From: Candidatus Curtissbacteria bacterium RIFCSPLOWO2_01_FULL_41_18
GTDB lineage: Bacteria; Patescibacteriota; Microgenomatia; Curtissbacterales; GWA2-41-24
Reading direction: 5' to 3'
DNA length: 5,586 nucleotides
Assembly: GCA_001776475.1 (NCBI GenBank)
Contig: MFBQ01000031.1
Location: 1 to 5,586 of the forward strand
The notes beneath the pieces were generated by a model. The model did not search any database, had not been told where the DNA came from, and saw only the letters and a program-made list of their open reading frames with translations. The first letter of the stretch is position 1. Every line of letters starts with the position of its first letter. Below, one piece after another: positions 4,470-5,586 of the stretch. The position numbers and the translations under genes were made by a program.

Positions 4470-5586
4470 ATGAAAAAATTTATAGAGAAATACGACAAGC
4501 AGGTTCATAGGTTCCTGGAGATACTACCTGGGACTTTTTCGTGGACTTTGATACTATTCCCCTTTTGGGGTTCGTTTTGGATCCCCCACTATGTGGCCTA
4601 CTACATAATTCTTTTCGATATTCTCTGGTTTTATAAATCAGGGGCGCTGGCGGCAACTTCACTGATGTCTCATTTAAAACTGAATGCTGCCAAGCGCTAC
4701 GACTGGCTGGCGGATGCCAAAAAACTGCCTAACTTTGGCAAAGTTCATCACTTAGTAGTTGTGCCAACTTATCTTGAGCCAATTCACACAATTGATCGAG
4801 GTTTAGAGTCTGTCGCCAAGCAGGATTTTGGCAAAGATCAGATTTCGGTTTGTCTGGCTTTTGAGCAAAGAGAGGGCAAGAGTGCGCGCGAAAAAGCCAA
4901 AATCTTGAAAGAAAAGTACAAGGGGAAGTTCGCTAACTTATTTATCACATACCATCCGGATATTCCCCAAGAAGTTAAAGGCAAGTCTTCTAACCAAGCA
5001 TACGCCGGCAAATATGCCAAAAAGATGCTTGTTGATAAGCAGAGGCGCGACATAAACTTTATCACGGTAACTTCCAAAGATGCCGATGGGATTTTGTATG
5101 AGAAATATCTTTCTTGTCTAACTTATAAATTCTTGACAAACGATAACCGTCATCTTTTGTTCTGGCAGCCGATTGTGCTTTTTTATACCAATATTTGGCA
5201 GGTGCCAGCACCTATTCGGGTGATGAGCACCTTTTCTTCGGTTTGGCAGACAGGCCTAAATTCTAGAACTGATCGGCTGGTTAACTATTCGATGTATTCA
5301 ACGTCGCTTGCGCTTCTTGATGATGTAGGCTATTGGGACGTAGATGTTATTCCAGAAGATTACCGCATATTCTTTAAAAGCTATTTTGCCAAAGACGGCA
5401 AAGTGGAAGTTGAGCCGATTTTTTTGCCGGTTTTTGCCGATGCTGCCCAGTCGACGACTTACTTTAAATCATTAGTCAACCTATATGAGCAGGAAAAACG
5501 CTGGGCCTGGGGGGTTTCCGATGATGCCTACTTTATTAAAAAGTGGTTAACCCATACCCATATTCCGTTTTGGAAAAGGACAGTCC
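4470..5586 (+). CDS. Membrane GT2 glycosyltransferase, 3' partial
   Basis: The frame is open to the window edge (372 codons) with no stop. The N-terminus has two hydrophobic segments (about residues 23-38 and 41-56), then a GT-A type domain starting VVVPTYLEPIHTID (97-109). A KDAD motif (203-206) fits the DxD nucleotide-sugar/metal site, IPED (294-297) fits the catalytic acidic motif, and QEKRW (341-345) is the QxxRW signature of processive, cellulose-synthase-like GT2 enzymes. A further hydrophobic part (about 229-245) breaks the usual arrangement. The missing C-terminus probably holds more membrane segments. The likely role is building an envelope or extracellular polysaccharide from a nucleotide sugar at the membrane; the sugar cannot be told. 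ATG 4467 is an equally good start; no Shine-Dalgarno is seen, and the palindromic element at 4382-4459 ends just upstream. It is probably co-transcribed with tatD (88-bp gap). Confidence 0.85.
   Translation, partial: MKKFIEKYDKQVHRFLEILPGTFSWTLILFPFWGSFWIPHYVAYYIILFDILWFYKSGALAATSLMSHLKLNAAKRYDWLADAKKLPNFGKVHHLVVVPTYLEPIHTIDRGLESVAKQDFGKDQISVCLAFEQREGKSAREKAKILKEKYKGKFANLFITYHPDIPQEVKGKSSNQAYAGKYAKKMLVDKQRRDINFITVTSKDADGILYEKYLSCLTYKFLTNDNRHLLFWQPIVLFYTNIWQVPAPIRVMSTFSSVWQTGLNSRTDRLVNYSMYSTSLALLDDVGYWDVDVIPEDYRIFFKSYFAKDGKVEVEPIFLPVFADAAQSTTYFKSLVNLYEQEKRWAWGVSDDAYFIKKWLTHTHIPFWKRTV

Noticed and set aside
4480..5077. Minus-strand ORFs of 60 and 79 aa within the glycosyltransferase gene
   Set aside because: Antisense to a long open frame with clear GT2 motifs.
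1..5586. CRISPR array, toxin-antitoxin pair, phage or defence module
   Set aside because: No regularly spaced repeats, no paired small ORFs with such motifs and no phage or nuclease cluster beyond the housekeeping TatD.

Overview
The window looks like chromosomal DNA from a Patescibacteria/CPR-type bacterium, possibly of the Microgenomates group. This is an inference. It rests on a class A penicillin-binding protein with a Cys- and Pro-rich tail, a short methionyl-tRNA synthetase without the C-terminal tRNA-binding domain, very small single-pass membrane proteins, weak or absent Shine-Dalgarno sequences, and short low-complexity or palindromic repeats inside genes as well as between them. Stops are TAA, TAG and TGA, so the standard bacterial code applies; TGA is not recoded as in Gracilibacteria/Absconditabacteria.

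Layout, left to right. (1) 1-1235 (+): 3' two-thirds of a class A PBP, with the whole transpeptidase domain; the start is outside the window. (2) 1236-1423: a gap with a degenerate 8-nt repeat and two weak AT-rich hairpins. (3) 1424-1704 (-): a small membrane-anchored protein, apparently broken by a -1 frameshift that separates its membrane anchor from a Ser/Gln/Pro-rich tail. (4) 1705-1763: a 59-bp divergent spacer holding a perfect 8+8 inverted repeat. (5) 1764-3194 (+): metG. (6) 3201-3506 (-): an unrecognised 101-aa membrane protein, convergent with metG and divergent from tatD. (7) 3542-4381 (+): tatD. (8) 4382-4459: a palindromic dispersed-repeat-like element. (9) 4470-5586 (+): a membrane GT2 glycosyltransferase running off the right edge.

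The genes are mostly housekeeping: peptidoglycan cross-linking, Met-tRNA charging, a TatD metal-dependent nuclease and envelope polysaccharide synthesis. metG and tatD are neighbours in many bacteria, for example metS-yabD in Bacillus; here an antisense membrane gene sits between them.

I found no CRISPR array, toxin-antitoxin pair, phage module or other defence system. The most noteworthy pattern is that short repeat-like segments occur both between genes and in frame inside metG and tatD, always where a surface loop is expected. The second is the split small membrane gene at 1424-1704.
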